This document shows, in pieces, positions 54,301 to 61,391 of a stretch of 64,000 nt of DNA (positions within the stretch are counted from its first letter, which is position 1; each line of letters starts with the position of its first letter). The position numbers were made by a program, and so were the translations under genes. The notes under the pieces were generated by a model. The model was not told the origin of the DNA, made no database searches, and saw only the letters and a program-made list of their open reading frames with translations. The stretch is from Bacteroidota bacterium (GTDB taxonomy: Bacteria > Bacteroidota > Bacteroidia > CAILMK01 > JACPUW01). The stretch covers positions 22,860 through 86,859 of the forward strand of contig JACPUW010000019.1 in assembly GCA_016192035.1 (NCBI GenBank), written 5' to 3'.

Positions 54301-55051
54301 TGCCCACATCATCCGCAGAATTGGAATTGAAACAGGCGACCTTATTTCAAAGGAAGGAGAAATCAGCCAGGTCATTAGAGATATTAACAACGATTTTGTT
54401 TCCAGAAAATTTGTTCAAGCCATTAAAAGCATGGAACTAAGAACCAAAGAAAGTGCAAATAAAATTTTTAGATTATTGGTTGAGATAAAAAGTTTTAATG
54501 ATGAAAATCAATATTCTTTAGGAAAAGCTGATTTATTTAATTCTAATGAACAAGTAAATAAAAACGAAAAAGCAATTTCCCTTTTAAAGCAGTTGATTAA
54601 GGAAATGGCTGCAAGTAAGGAAAAAGAAATCAATCTTTCAGATTCCTTTGAACTTGAGTTTAGAATTATAGAAAATGACAATGATTCCGGTTGGGTTGAA
54701 AAACTTACCAATGTAGGTTCAGAAGGAACGGATGTATTAGTAAAAGCGATGATAAATATTATGCTGCTCAATGTGTTTAAAGACAGAGCATCTAAGAAAC
54801 ACAAAGACGATTTCCGCTTGCATTGTATGATGGATGAAATTGGAAAACTTCACCCGAACAATGTGAAAGGCATTTTGAAATTTGCAAACGACAGAAATAT
54901 TTTGCTGATAAACAGTTCCCCTACTTCATACAACGCAACCGATTACCGTTACACATATTTATTGGCGAAAGATTCTAAGAATGTAACAAGCGTTAAACGA
55001 TTGGTGAGAAAAATTCCAAAGTTTGAAACTGAAATTCCAACAAAAGCATAA
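51344..55051 (+). CDS. jetC: Wadjet SMC-like ATPase JetC (MksB-like)
   Basis: The 1235-residue protein has the SMC/MukB-like layout. Walker A (GTQGVGKSTLLRA) lies at about residues 32-44. A very long charged coiled coil spans about 240-940 with a hinge-like break near 560-610 (YGWLNEQVPGWEKTIG, GYLSFFGI). The C-terminal head has the signature region VGSEGTDVLVKAMINIM near 1122 and a Walker B-like LHCMMDEIGKLHPNN near 1158. It is the motor that extrudes DNA loops in the Wadjet complex before JetD cleaves circular DNA. It overlaps jetB and its last base pairs overlap jetD. Confidence 0.9.
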   Translation: MKFLNKIVFINSADKSLKYAEVNLDGNVHFIGTQGVGKSTLLRAILFFYNADKQKLGIPREKKTFDEYYFPFQNSYIVYEVQTDYGLFCALAFKSQGRVAFRFFDSAYDKNFFIDNEGRAFESWDKTRDAFGKDTSYTRVIHSYEEYRNILYGNNKGLSSEFRKYTLLESKQFQNIPRTITNVFLNANLSAEFVKETIIKSLNEEEIKIDLTTYSQTHLKDFETNLNDIKKWTDRNRNGENQVEKQADNVSTAYASLKYLENKKKELAAQLGWSLENVKVQQPKVKDQLAAEELKRTKAKNKLSELDTTFNKKKEKIQEQIGGYKSKLEEIKNKSSEYAAMKIETILERVSKKGSLEFEKKNLLTDKEILTSKFLEIQQRYEAQLRQLENQLKEFENGKQNEKNIAKENFLHFKDELNKQYDLLYDEIRRQHKEELEVSNALVKEKDKSITANKIKRSEIKNKRFYEKEIDSCNSEVSSLNTAILKADNAIQQATEKGKNIQKEWLLEETGIKEDLKRNIERQTELQTKLGESISAIDTKIDNHKDSLYGWLNEQVPGWEKTIGKVIDEENVLYKSGLNPKKISNGYLSFFGISIDTNEISKKVKTVADLQKEKDDFNNQIKTIQQVIADLNTKSNEELEKLRRRFQPKVKEQKEIVGTNEYQSNQSKIKLEEVGVRLSEWKTKAANEKETELKLIDDATAKLSDEKIKAEEQVQKIEGSITKQIDAKKKEKEGRVKAEQQKLNDTVAKLDSQIEAEKISIGKKETEIKNNQNKELDTKGADTKRIQEIDLRLSVIEPELIFIENNRDTVAEYNKDKRELFDKEDDFKSKKNLFEKQLETELAKHQQQQEKLIQDIGALDSEIIATKNILTGIETDLRAFENFEKTDVYQTAEYFVTNYTDENITEFTCVFLIGELNTTDNTITKRYIELQEAINKFTGNFQDNNLFRFKIKFTERAEYFEFADMLKEFIDEHKLSEYKTRVEERFAHIIRRIGIETGDLISKEGEISQVIRDINNDFVSRKFVQAIKSMELRTKESANKIFRLLVEIKSFNDENQYSLGKADLFNSNEQVNKNEKAISLLKQLIKEMAASKEKEINLSDSFELEFRIIENDNDSGWVEKLTNVGSEGTDVLVKAMINIMLLNVFKDRASKKHKDDFRLHCMMDEIGKLHPNNVKGILKFANDRNILLINSSPTSYNATDYRYTYLLAKDSKNVTSVKRLVRKIPKFETEIPTKA

Positions 55052-55905
55052 TGAAAGTTCCAATTCATATCGCTGAAAAACTTCTGCAGCTTTCGCAAGG
55101 CGAAACCATTCCATCAAGTTTGGCAAAACATTCTTTGATTGAAGATTTAGTTTTAGAAGGCATCATTGAACGAAAAGGAAGAATTCAAAAGTCGCTTTTA
55201 GTTTTAAATAACAAAGCGTTACACACCTACTTACAGAACAAATGTTCCATAAATGACCTTCAACAATACATTCAAGTAAGCAGGAAGAAAGAAGTTACAC
55301 GAACAGAACTTGTGGCTGCAACTTCTGATTCAAAGCATACAGGAGTTAGAAGTTTCAAAGGTTTTTTGGTGAACTGCTATTCTCCAATTCAAGTAACACT
55401 TAGCGGAAAACAAATCACACTTCATCCAGTTGACGGAACTTTTGAATTCATTTATGACTACGAGCAATTTGTTCTTTCGCCAGACATCACAATTGTTGGA
55501 ATTGAAAACCCTTCAAACTTTCGGCACATTGACAAACAGAAATACTTATTCAATGACATCAACCCTTTGTTTGTAAGTCGCTATCCTCAAAACCAAAGCA
55601 AAGACTTAATCAAATGGTTACAGGCAATTCCAAACAAATACATACACTTTGGCGACTTTGACTTTGCAGGAATTGGAATTTATCTAAACGAGTTTAACAA
55701 ACATCTTGCAGACAAAGCATCATTCTTGGTTCCCGACAACATAGACGATTTGATAAAAGAATTCGGAAATAAAAAAAGTTATGACGTTCAAAACGTAAAT
55801 TTTAACATCAAGACAATTTCAGAAACAAAACTTTTAAAACTGATTGACATAATACATAAAAGAAGAAAAGGTTTAGATCAAGAAATTTTAATCATATATA
55901 AATGA
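55051..55905 (+). CDS. jetD: Wadjet Toprim nuclease JetD
   Basis: The 284-residue protein has an N-terminal winged-helix-like part and a C-terminal Toprim fold. Toprim marks are the Glu in VGIENPSNF near residue 150 and the DxD in FGDFDFAGIGIY near residue 200. These residues bind metal for DNA cleavage in JetD, a topoisomerase VI-like nuclease. It is shorter than the roughly 400-residue JetD of well-studied systems, so it may be a compact variant. Its TGA overlaps the ATG of the truncated rmuC copy, which suggests rmuC was once coupled to it. Confidence 0.82.
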   Translation: MKVPIHIAEKLLQLSQGETIPSSLAKHSLIEDLVLEGIIERKGRIQKSLLVLNNKALHTYLQNKCSINDLQQYIQVSRKKEVTRTELVAATSDSKHTGVRSFKGFLVNCYSPIQVTLSGKQITLHPVDGTFEFIYDYEQFVLSPDITIVGIENPSNFRHIDKQKYLFNDINPLFVSRYPQNQSKDLIKWLQAIPNKYIHFGDFDFAGIGIYLNEFNKHLADKASFLVPDNIDDLIKEFGNKKSYDVQNVNFNIKTISETKLLKLIDIIHKRRKGLDQEILIIYK

Positions 55906-56017
55906 CCCTCATCCAACTATACCTTTCACCCATTGCGGTTCTCCTAATCACAAACATCATTCTCTACTTAAATGCAGGTAAGAAAATATCAGGCAATGAA
56001 TTAACCGAAATAAAATC
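55902..56017 (+). repeat. Direct repeat, copy A (116 bp)
   Basis: Matches 56856-56971 at about 94 percent of positions by my count. It covers the 5' end of rmuC and lies directly before the Bro-N gene. Confidence 0.92.
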
Positions 56018-56048
56018 TTTGAATCATGAGCAACATCAAACTATTTGA
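55902..56048 (+). pseudogene. rmuC: Truncated rmuC copy (first 39 codons)
   Basis: The frame starts in an ATGA overlap with jetD and encodes the N-terminal membrane segment of RmuC (LSPIAVLLITNIIL) up to NELTEIKS. It then runs into the Bro-N gene and stops after 48 codons. The first 116 bases match 56856-56971, the start of the intact rmuC, with about seven differences. It is the left half of the duplication that brackets the Bro-N gene. Confidence 0.85.
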
Positions 56049-56853
56049 AAGTAAAAAAGTCCGAACTCACTGGGACGAAAAAATGGAAACCTGGTATTTT
56101 TCGGTAATAGATGTGATTGAGATACTAACCGGAAGTAGTATCCCCAAACGGTATTGGAGTGATCTGAAAAAGAAACTTACAAAGGAAGGAAGTGAAGTGT
56201 ACGAAAAAATCGTACGGTTGAAATTACAGGCAGAAGATCATAAAATGCGAGAAACCGATGTGGCAGACACGGAAACACTGTTGCGTCTTATCCAATCAAT
56301 TCCATCGCCTAAAGCAGAGCCATTTAAACAATGGCTTGCAAAGGTTGGATACGAACGGATGCAGGAAATACAAGACCCTGAGATGAGTTTGGACAGAGCA
56401 AGGGAAAATTGGCAAAAACTGGGCAGAAGCGAAAAGTGGATTCAGCAAAGAATGACCGGGCAGGAAACCCGTAATAAATTGACTGATTATTGGAAAGAAA
56501 GTGGCGTTCAAAAGTCTGATGAGTTTGCGTTTTTGACAAATATAATCCATCAAGAGTGGACTGGCTTAACGGTTAAGAAGCATAAAGATTTAAAAGGTTT
56601 GAAATCACAAAATCTACGAGACCACATGAGCGAAGCTGAATTGATTTTTACAGCTTTGGCAGAACTTTCAACACGCCAAATTGCCGAGACAGAAAAAGCA
56701 AAAGGTGTTCAGCAAAATGCCAATGCGGGAAAGAAAGGCGGGAAAATTGCCAAAGATGCCAGATTGGCATTGGAACAAAAAACCGGAAAAAAAGTGATAA
56801 CAAATGAAAATTTCTTGCCACAATCAAAAGGCAAGAAAAAGTTAGATAAATAA
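56026..56853 (+). CDS. Bro-N / antirepressor-like protein
   Basis: The 275-residue protein has an N-terminal Bro-N-like domain (KVRTHWDEKMETWYFSVIDVIEILTGSSIPKRYWSDLKKKL). A longer C-terminal domain follows with GYERMQEIQDPEMSLDRARENW, WTGLTVKKHKDLKGLKSQNLRDHM and a final KDARLALEQKTGKKVI block. This is a common family of phage-related or antirepressor-like DNA-binding proteins. It is flanked by the two copies of the rmuC 5' end, so it was inserted between jetD and rmuC. Its role, regulatory or protective, is unknown. Confidence 0.82.
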   Translation: MSNIKLFESKKVRTHWDEKMETWYFSVIDVIEILTGSSIPKRYWSDLKKKLTKEGSEVYEKIVRLKLQAEDHKMRETDVADTETLLRLIQSIPSPKAEPFKQWLAKVGYERMQEIQDPEMSLDRARENWQKLGRSEKWIQQRMTGQETRNKLTDYWKESGVQKSDEFAFLTNIIHQEWTGLTVKKHKDLKGLKSQNLRDHMSEAELIFTALAELSTRQIAETEKAKGVQQNANAGKKGGKIAKDARLALEQKTGKKVITNENFLPQSKGKKKLDK

Positions 56854-56855
56854 GC

Positions 56856-56971
56856 ATGATATTCATCCAACCATACCTTTCACCCATTGCGGTTCTCCTA
56901 ATCGCAAACATCATTCTCTCCTTAAATGCAGGTAAGAAAATATCAGGCAATGAATTAACCGAAATCAAATC
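56856..56971 (+). repeat. Direct repeat, copy B (116 bp), 5' end of intact rmuC
   Basis: Second copy of 55902-56017. It starts at the rmuC ATG and ends inside codon 39. Confidence 0.92.
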
Positions 56972-58046
56972 ATCTATCGGAACGCTTACTTCCAATTTGA
57001 AAGACACTGAGAAAAACCTGAAAGATGAATTTGTAACCAACCGCAAAGAAATTGCAGAAACAGCCACAGGTTTGAGAACAGAAATCGGCAAACAACCCAA
57101 TATGTTCACTCAAACACTTTCAGAACAACTTGCCAACCTTACTAAATCTAACGAAGAAAGGCTAGAAGCCATCCGCAAAGCCATTGATGAAAAACTCAAC
57201 GAAACTTTGGAAAAACGTCTTGGCGAATCATTCAAACAAGTAAGCGACGGATTGGAAGCTGTTCACAAAGGTTTGGGTGAAATGCAAACTTTGGCGGTGA
57301 GTGTAGGCGATTTGCAAAAGATAATGAACAATGTTAAATCCAGAGGCGTGTTAGGCGAATATCAGTTGAAAAAGATCATCCACGATTTGCTGACCAACGA
57401 GCAATACGAGAAGAATGTAAAAACAAAAATAGGCAGTGGTGCAGTAGTTGAATTTGCCATCAAAATGCCGAACGGAAACAACTTGGAAAAAACCTTGTGG
57501 TTGCCCATAGATTCAAAATTCCCTAAAGAAGATTATGAAGCCTTGGTTGATGCTTATGACAAAGGCAATGTAGATGAGATTGACGAATACCGAAAAGCAT
57601 TTATCAAGGGCATAAAGAAAAACGCCAACAACATCAAAGAAAAATACATTGACCCACCAAACACCACCGAATGCGGAATCATGTTTTTGCCTTATGAAAG
57701 TTTGTTTGGCGAAGTGTTGAGAGTGCCCGGGCTTTTTGAGCAGTTACAGAAAGACTATAAAATCACGATACCCAGCCCAACTACTTTGAGTGCTTTACTT
57801 AACAGTTTGCAAATGGGCTTTAGATCCTTGGCAATTGAAAAACGCAGCAGTGAAGTTTGGGACTTGCTTGGTGCAGTGAAAACAGAGTTTGGACAGTTTG
57901 GTGAGGTATTAGCTAAAGCCAAAAAGAAACTGATTGAAGCAACAAATGTGATTGACGGTTCTGATGTTCAAACAAGGGTAATTGAAAGAAAGTTGATGAA
58001 AATTCAAGAACTTCCACAAGCAACGAATTCTAAACCATTAAATTAA
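56856..58046 (+). CDS. rmuC: DNA recombination protein RmuC
   Basis: The 396-residue protein has one N-terminal membrane segment, a coiled coil to about residue 150 and the RmuC nuclease-like domain. Typical blocks are MKSRGVLGEYQL (here VKSRGVLGEYQLKK), WLPIDSKFPKEDYEAL, and TTECGIMFLPYESLFGEVLR with the PTTLSALLNSL segment. RmuC limits recombination at inverted repeats and is related in fold to restriction nucleases. The sequence is AT-rich like the Wadjet genes. It probably was the fifth gene of the jet operon before the Bro-N insertion. Confidence 0.92.
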   Translation: MIFIQPYLSPIAVLLIANIILSLNAGKKISGNELTEIKSSIGTLTSNLKDTEKNLKDEFVTNRKEIAETATGLRTEIGKQPNMFTQTLSEQLANLTKSNEERLEAIRKAIDEKLNETLEKRLGESFKQVSDGLEAVHKGLGEMQTLAVSVGDLQKIMNNVKSRGVLGEYQLKKIIHDLLTNEQYEKNVKTKIGSGAVVEFAIKMPNGNNLEKTLWLPIDSKFPKEDYEALVDAYDKGNVDEIDEYRKAFIKGIKKNANNIKEKYIDPPNTTECGIMFLPYESLFGEVLRVPGLFEQLQKDYKITIPSPTTLSALLNSLQMGFRSLAIEKRSSEVWDLLGAVKTEFGQFGEVLAKAKKKLIEATNVIDGSDVQTRVIERKLMKIQELPQATNSKPLN

Positions 58047-58053
58047 AGTAATC

Positions 58054-60060
58054 ATGAAGAAAAATACAAATAAAAGGCGAATATTCGGATCATTGGATAT
58101 GAACTTTCTCAGTACACGTTCATTGAATATCCTTAGTTCCCTGGGCGGTGTCCATAAGGCCTATGAACATTTTCAAAAACACGGAACGTTTTTAAATCGT
58201 CAGAATGCCGGGCGCAAAGTCAACGATGAACTTAAGTTTCTTTGTAACCAATTAGAAGAAAAAAACTTCCCTGACTTCGGCCATGCCAGTCCCACAAGTG
58301 AAAATGATAATACTTTGGAAAAAATATCTAGTATAATTTGGTCGAGCATTCAAGCCCATATCCAAAATATGCGCCTATATCATTATGATATAGCTGGAGA
58401 ACCAGTAAAGGACTACCTTGCATCCTTAAACCCGACATTAGAGCTCAAGGTGTATAATTTTTATATACAACAAAAATCAGGATTGACCATACGGTCTCAA
58501 AACATACTAAAAAGACTGGAAAAACAGGTGTTAACTCAAAAAAGTCAAGAAAACATAACCATTGTTTTAAGGGAGTATTTTGACGTCAACAACAATTTTT
58601 TAACCATTCCCCTATGCGGCATTAAATCATCCCTTGAACTATTATGTTTTCGAGAAAATCTATTAAATTACTTGCATACACCCTTTGAATCCATTGACTC
58701 TCATGCTCCTTTGAAATTTGAATTTAACAAGGAAATCGTTCAGGCCATTAAATTAAATCATGATGACTTTAAATACGTATATGAAAGCGACAGTTATCTG
58801 TTTTTAGACTTCGTATATTATGTACTTTACAACAGTCTTAATAAGAACAGTATTAAAGTTTTGAAGCTATTTGATCAAGAACAAATTCAGGATCAGGCCG
58901 AAATAGCAAAAATGATTGGCATAACCAAGGAAAGGGTACGCCAGATATTTAAATCTATTAAATTTCGACACATTCCCAAGATTACTGCCATTGTTAAAGC
59001 CAACTTGCCCATGCATCCCAAAGACATGCCCCATTTGGAAGGCCACTTCCTTTGTCTAGCCCCAAGTGAATCAATCATTTCTCCCTACGGCCAGCAAGTC
59101 TGTCTAAAGGGAAAAATATTGGAATGGTTGTTCGCGAGCTATTATTATCCCACGTTTGTGCCGCTCTCCGATTTACTGGATCATAAGCCAAATAAACTGG
59201 GATATTTCTCAGACAACTTTGATCGAGTATTGATAAATAACACCCAGGCCCAGCATTTCAACTTCGCGCAGTTCTTAAATTGGGTTGATTCACAGATACA
59301 TATGCATGAGCTGACAAACAAGGAGATTGACCTTGAAGAAACAATCAACCACTACCTCGCAAATGTTGCCCCCATACCTTGTGAGATTGAGCCAATAAAT
59401 CTTATCAATTTATTGAATGTGATTAAATTAGATAAGTTCAGTGGCTCAATTACCGATTACAAAAGAATATTGAAGCGAAAGGAAAAGGAATTATTAAAAA
59501 CTACCCTTATTGACTTTTTCTTATCCAAGAATGAAGCAGTTAAAACCAAAGAAATATTAAATTACCTTACAAACTTTAATTCAACTATTTACATCAACAA
59601 GCTTCTACGTTTCCTTGCCAACAACGACCAAACATTTGTGCCATTTGGAATTGGCCAATGGGGTTTAAAGACTTGGACAAGTCATGCCTGGGATTTCGGT
59701 TCTATAAAAAAGAGGGTCGAAATGATTTTGATGAAACATACAGAACCGGTGCATATTTCAATTATCATCAATTTAATGAATATCCGTCAATTTGTATCGG
59801 ACAGAAGTTTAAGGTCAAATCTGAGAATGGACAGCACTAAGAAATTTACTTTTTTCAATTGTGGTTTTATTGGGCTGAGCCGTTTCCGCTATGATGATAA
59901 GTGGTTTAACATACCACGCTTAAATGCCCGTATCATTGCGAACCTCAAATCTTGCCAATCCGATCAAGAAAGAAATTACATGATAGATAAGGTATCAAAA
60001 CAATTTGGCTATCCCAAAATTCATCTTGAATACTTGCTAAACAATGGAGACCCGCGTTAA
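58054..60060 (+). CDS. Large DNA-binding protein with alpha-CTD-like, sigma region 4-like and winged-helix segments
   Basis: The 668-residue protein begins with a helix-hairpin-helix segment like the RNA polymerase alpha C-terminal domain (LSTRSLNILSSLGGVHKAYEHF, residues 19-40). At about 285-310 it has a sigma-70 region 4-like helix-turn-helix (QAEIAKMIGITKERVRQIFKSI). Near 490-545 a winged-helix ends in FVPFGIGQWGLKTW, resembling HARE-HTH domains. No enzymatic motif was seen. It lies 7 bases after rmuC and is AT-rich. It may be a regulator of this island or a remnant of the former Dnd locus. I do not recognise a named family. Confidence 0.7.
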   Translation: MKKNTNKRRIFGSLDMNFLSTRSLNILSSLGGVHKAYEHFQKHGTFLNRQNAGRKVNDELKFLCNQLEEKNFPDFGHASPTSENDNTLEKISSIIWSSIQAHIQNMRLYHYDIAGEPVKDYLASLNPTLELKVYNFYIQQKSGLTIRSQNILKRLEKQVLTQKSQENITIVLREYFDVNNNFLTIPLCGIKSSLELLCFRENLLNYLHTPFESIDSHAPLKFEFNKEIVQAIKLNHDDFKYVYESDSYLFLDFVYYVLYNSLNKNSIKVLKLFDQEQIQDQAEIAKMIGITKERVRQIFKSIKFRHIPKITAIVKANLPMHPKDMPHLEGHFLCLAPSESIISPYGQQVCLKGKILEWLFASYYYPTFVPLSDLLDHKPNKLGYFSDNFDRVLINNTQAQHFNFAQFLNWVDSQIHMHELTNKEIDLEETINHYLANVAPIPCEIEPINLINLLNVIKLDKFSGSITDYKRILKRKEKELLKTTLIDFFLSKNEAVKTKEILNYLTNFNSTIYINKLLRFLANNDQTFVPFGIGQWGLKTWTSHAWDFGSIKKRVEMILMKHTEPVHISIIINLMNIRQFVSDRSLRSNLRMDSTKKFTFFNCGFIGLSRFRYDDKWFNIPRLNARIIANLKSCQSDQERNYMIDKVSKQFGYPKIHLEYLLNNGDPR

Positions 60061-60103
60061 TCCATTGAATCAACTATATAACTATATTTCAATGTCTTGA
60101 ACT

Positions 60104-61297
60104 TTATCTTTGCTCATTATCAATTATCATATCCCGCAGCTTATCAACCACACCCTTAACGGCTTGAACCACTATTTCTATTTCTCTTTTTGTATTAAAT
60201 TTTCCTATAGAAAAACGAATAGAACTAAATGCAGCAACTTCATCCAAGCCCATTGCAGTTAAAACGTGAGAAGGTTCTATGGATGCAGAAGTGCAAGCAC
60301 TTCCATTGCTCACAGCAATTAAAGGCAAATTGTTTTCAGGATTGCTCAAACCCATAATGATGGCATCAGAATCAGCACCACGAAACAGCATGTTTGACGT
60401 ATTGAATAAACGTGAAGATGTATTTCCGTTTACACAAGTTCCTTCCATTTTAAGCAACTCATTTTCAAGATAATCTCTCAACTTCCCTATGTACTCAGCG
60501 TCATTTGACAACCCTTTTTTTGCAATTGCACAGGCCTCCCCCAAAGCCACAATTCCTGGAACATTCAGCGTTCCGCTTCTCAAACCTTTTTCCTGACCGC
60601 CACCATGCAACAATGCCGGTATTTTGACTCGGTTCGTTCTTTGACGAACATACAAAGCACCTACGCCTTTGGGAGCATACAACTTATGACCGCTTAAACA
60701 GAGTAAATCAATGCCGGGTCCATCCACATTGACCCCTATTTTTCCCACTGCTTGCGTAGCATCAGTCATAAACAAGGCACCAGCACCATGCGACAGTTCA
60801 GCAATTTCTTTTATCGGTTGTATGACACCTGTTTCATTGTTGGCAAGCATGACAGATACCAAAATGGTGTCATCACGCAAAACAGTTTTTAGTTCGTCCA
60901 TATCAATCAAACCATCTGACTTGACAGACAAGTAAGTAACCTCAAAACCTTTGGTTTCCAAGTATTGACAAGTATCCAAGACGGCCCTATGTTCAGTTGA
61001 CACCGTAACAATGTGTTTTCCTTTTGACCGGTAATTTTCAGCAACACCTTTAATGGCTAGGTTTATCGCCTCGGTTGACCCACTGGTAAAGACAATTTCG
61101 TGCGCCTCCGCGCCAATTAACCCAGCCACTTGTACCCTGGCAGACTTGACAGCTTCATAGGCGTGGACACCAAACCGATGGGTGCTGTTGGCATTTGCAA
61201 ACTCATGGGTTAGAAAAGGCATCATTTTCTCCAAAACACGCGCATCTACCACTGTGGTAGCATTGTTGTCCAGATAGATCCACCTAGGCATTGGCAA
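60104..61297 (-). CDS. Cysteine desulfurase, DndA/IscS type
   Basis: The 397-residue PLP enzyme moves sulfur from cysteine to an acceptor. It begins WIYLDNNATTVVD and has STEHRAVLD, NNETGVIQP, the Schiff-base lysine in SGHKLYAPKG near residue 206, the LRSGTLNVPGIV block and the catalytic cysteine in SNGSACTSAS near 329. The sequence resembles DndA as much as IscS, and no iscU or other iron-sulfur gene is adjacent. Together with the dndC stump at 48.5 kb this suggests it served DNA phosphorothioation. It converges with the preceding gene and its start borders the Nramp-related gene. Confidence 0.85.
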   Translation of the reverse strand: MPMPRWIYLDNNATTVVDARVLEKMMPFLTHEFANANSTHRFGVHAYEAVKSARVQVAGLIGAEAHEIVFTSGSTEAINLAIKGVAENYRSKGKHIVTVSTEHRAVLDTCQYLETKGFEVTYLSVKSDGLIDMDELKTVLRDDTILVSVMLANNETGVIQPIKEIAELSHGAGALFMTDATQAVGKIGVNVDGPGIDLLCLSGHKLYAPKGVGALYVRQRTNRVKIPALLHGGGQEKGLRSGTLNVPGIVALGEACAIAKKGLSNDAEYIGKLRDYLENELLKMEGTCVNGNTSSRLFNTSNMLFRGADSDAIIMGLSNPENNLPLIAVSNGSACTSASIEPSHVLTAMGLDEVAAFSSIRFSIGKFNTKREIEIVVQAVKGVVDKLRDMIIDNEQR

Positions 61298-61391
61298 TTG
61301 AATTCAAAAGTAAGCCCTTCACCCCCATCCCCCCACCCTTTTCACCCGCCCCTCCCTATTTTGCCGGCCCAATCCATAGGCATATCACCCC

